43,253 nucleotides of DNA from NCBI GenBank assembly GCA_004557315.1, contig SFEH01000023.1, forward strand, positions 1-43,253. The letters are read 5' to 3'. Source of the stretch: Bacteroidales bacterium. Its GTDB lineage: Bacteria; Bacteroidota; Bacteroidia; Bacteroidales; UBA3663. The translations under genes were made by a program, and so were the position numbers. The notes beneath the pieces are model-generated. The model was not told where the DNA came from, made no database searches, and saw only the letters and a program-made list of their open reading frames with translations. Shown piece by piece: positions 41,626 to 43,253 of the stretch (position 1 is the stretch's first letter; each line of letters opens with the position of its first letter).

Positions 41626-42903
41626 TCACATCTGCTTTCGCAGTTTCTTCACCGCATCTTCCAGCGATTCGGTAGGTTCAATGATGTTGTAGTCTTTCCA
41701 GAAGTCTTCGCTCCAATATTCCTTCACGATGTCATAGAAGACCTGATAGGGCTTGAATGCGTCACGACGAGCAATGACTCGCTCCGGGTGCTCCTCGCGA
41801 TCCACTGCCACCATCTCCGACCGTGCCACGTAGGAAGAAGAAAACAAGCGGCGTTTCCAGTCGCACTTGAAGCACATCTCGTTGCAGATATAGTTGAGGC
41901 AGGTCACTCCGTCGTGCTGTCGGTAAGTGATGAGGAAACTCACCTTCTGCGGACGGAAAAGCAGGCCTAACGGCTTCTTGTAGAGGATGGCGGCAATTGC
42001 CCTCTCACGGTCTGACAGGTCGAGTTCGAACTCCGCCCTCGTGAAGGCAAGATGCTCACGGTCGATGAATACTCTGCCCACATACAAGGCATAGTCGAGC
42101 TTGACGCGAGGACGGAAGCTGATGACATACTGCAAGCGGTCGTCGATAAAGACCGATGGTTCCTGCACGAAGCTGTAGTAATCGAGCGTCTCTTCGTCGA
42201 AGAGCGCATAGGCATTCTTCACCACATCCATAAACAGAGGAAGGTTAGGGCCGCCCACAACCTTCACGCCCAGCGTATCCGACTGCTTCTGGCTCAACAG
42301 CCTGCGTGCCTTGTCGATCTGCACCTTGTCGCGGTCGGTAGTGCGTTGTCTGTACGATGTCTTATACACATCAAGCATTGCCTCCGAAATACTGATATAT
42401 CGATGTCCCTTCTGCACTGTCTCGCGATAGAAGGCACTGGTCATGCTTTCGCCCGACGGATAGTTCTTCGGAATCCTCTCCATGGCCTCTTCCACTATAC
42501 GTCGTGCGCTGTTGCCGTATGCCACCACCTCGTTGAGCTGCAGAGCAATAGGTATCATCAGGATTGTCGCATACATGTTGTTCGAGCCTTCTGGAGCAGA
42601 AGCCGAAAACCTCGCGTTCATATATCCGATGTGCGACAGTTCGAGCTGCAGGATAGTGTCCATGTGCGGAATCTTCAGCGAGAATACACCTTCGGCATTG
42701 GTCACTGTTCCTATAGGCGTTCCCACAAGGCTCACCGCCACATTCTCAAGTTTCTTTCTGTTTTCCTTGTCACGCACCACACCCGAGACAGTGAATTCAG
42801 TCTTCATTGCCTCAACTGGCTCCTGTGCCACGGCAGTAAAAGTGGCAGAATATCCGACGATAAAAAGCCAGAACATGGTAAGATATCTACAGGTCGATTT
42901 CAT
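41626..42903 (-). CDS. Carboxypeptidase-like regulatory domain protein, secreted
   Basis: This 425-residue protein has a signal peptide (1-27, ending AVAQ). A carboxypeptidase-D-like beta domain (~36-120; VSGVVRDKENRKKLENVAVS, GTVTNAEGVFSLKIP) follows, then a ~290-residue beta-rich region without a TonB plug or barrel. The domain is the same kind that begins SusC proteins, but here it heads a shorter protein resembling the N-terminal part of DUF5686-type envelope proteins. The function is unknown; a periplasmic or outer-membrane-associated role is likely. It is transcribed alone from a consensus promoter and converges on GH95. Confidence 0.82.
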   Translation of the reverse strand: MKSTCRYLTMFWLFIVGYSATFTAVAQEPVEAMKTEFTVSGVVRDKENRKKLENVAVSLVGTPIGTVTNAEGVFSLKIPHMDTILQLELSHIGYMNARFSASAPEGSNNMYATILMIPIALQLNEVVAYGNSARRIVEEAMERIPKNYPSGESMTSAFYRETVQKGHRYISISEAMLDVYKTSYRQRTTDRDKVQIDKARRLLSQKQSDTLGVKVVGGPNLPLFMDVVKNAYALFDEETLDYYSFVQEPSVFIDDRLQYVISFRPRVKLDYALYVGRVFIDREHLAFTRAEFELDLSDRERAIAAILYKKPLGLLFRPQKVSFLITYRQHDGVTCLNYICNEMCFKCDWKRRLFSSSYVARSEMVAVDREEHPERVIARRDAFKPYQVFYDIVKEYWSEDFWKDYNIIEPTESLEDAVKKLRKQM

Positions 42904-42973
42904 AGTTGTACGATTTTGATACAGTTAACCGGGACTCCTATTTCCTTCTATTAACTTATCAATAATTATGCTG

Positions 42974-43004
42974 CAAATATAAGCATTTTCTACGAAATCG
43001 CAAA
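42974..43004 (-). promoter_or_regulatory. Promoter of the carboxypeptidase-like domain gene
   Basis: On the minus strand TTTG (43004-43001), a 19-base spacer and TATATTTG (42981-42974) followed by CAGC fit the consensus, 70 bases ahead of the start codon. Confidence 0.75.
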
Positions 43005-43239
43005 GGGTATGAATCAGAAAAAAGCAAATATCAATGAAGAATTTACTATTGCTTGTCAGAAATTTTCATTTTCTGTCATTCGAATAATGTAAAGGATGAA
43101 GAATCATTGTACTCTCGAACTAATTTATTTACTTGTCACAAAATGAGTAAAAGAGATTGCAAACACTTACCTCCAAATACAATAAATGACAAAATAGCAA
43201 AATTAAAAAGAAATTCTTGCATAGTTCAAAATTTACATT
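43005..43239. other. AT-rich intergenic stretch with no supported gene
   Basis: The 350 bases after the last gene (42904-43253) carry a minus-strand promoter, this stretch, and a plus-strand promoter at the end. A frame is open from 43039 to the window edge, with an ATG at 43143. It lacks family features and contains the next promoter, so I do not call it. A small CAGAAA/TTTCTG inverted repeat lies at 43058-43076. Confidence 0.5.
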
Positions 43240-43247
43240 TACTTTTG
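43240..43247 (+). promoter_or_regulatory. -7 box for a gene beyond the window
   Basis: TACTTTTG followed by CAAAC fits the consensus, with TTGC about 20 bases upstream (43217-43220). The gene it serves lies past the window edge. Confidence 0.55.
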
Positions 43248-43253
43248 CAAACC

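Noticed and set aside
43143..43253. Open frame starting MSKRDCKHLPPNTINDK and running off the window
   Set aside because: AT-rich low-information sequence, no upstream promoter at a sensible distance, and a consensus promoter box falls inside it.

Overview
The window looks like chromosomal DNA of a Bacteroidales bacterium (Bacteroides/Prevotella-like; genus not resolved). The evidence is a SusC/SusD pair, a GldH lipoprotein, the hemD-rnpA-yidD gene order, many secreted glycoside hydrolases with lipoprotein or Sec signals, almost no Shine-Dalgarno sequences, and repeated promoters of the Bacteroidota type (TTTG, 18-22 bases, TAnnTTTG). I see no insertion sequence, phage, integrase, CRISPR array or rRNA.

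Region by region. 1-4688 (minus): yqeY-like, NagB/LmbE fusion, dtd, deoC and the 5' part of a GH31 lipoprotein. 4838-5214 (plus): tRNA-His, tRNA-Glu and tRNA-Ser with one promoter and one terminator. 5360-8700 (plus): gamma carbonic anhydrase-like protein, RNase R and a DUF4332 protein. 8763-12626 (minus): coiled-coil (ZapB-like) protein, ZapA, RNase Y, PSP1/RicT-like protein and GldH. 12762-14027 (minus): DUF3109 protein and YhhQ-type transporter. 14207-17525 (plus): membrane EEP-family phosphohydrolase, DUF4271 protein, HemD, RnpA and YidD.

17578-25565 holds three secreted exo-glycosidases: a GH2 with DUF4982, a LacZ-like GH2 converging on it, and a divergent GH20 hexosaminidase. 25666-34006 is a four-gene unit: SusC, SusD, a large polytopic membrane protein with a helical-repeat tail, and a lipoprotein with one CxxCH haem-like motif plus a PD40/TolB-like propeller. 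It has no glycosidase of its own and is the best candidate here for an undescribed system. 34030-36298 (minus) is pta-ackA. 36425-39027 has a voltage-gated-like K+ channel with a C-terminal zinc ribbon, divergent from an SLC13/DASS anion transporter. 39182-42903 has a GH95 alpha-L-fucosidase-like enzyme and a carboxypeptidase-like regulatory-domain protein. The last 350 bases are AT-rich and hold two outward promoters.

Taken together, the enzymes (GH2 x2, GH20, GH95, GH31) would remove terminal galactose, N-acetylhexosamine, fucose and alpha-linked glucose or xylose from complex glycans. The NagB/LmbE protein may handle amino sugars, DeoC deoxyribose phosphate, and Pta-AckA would make ATP and acetate from the resulting acetyl-CoA. 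All functional calls come from reading motifs by eye; no database search was run.
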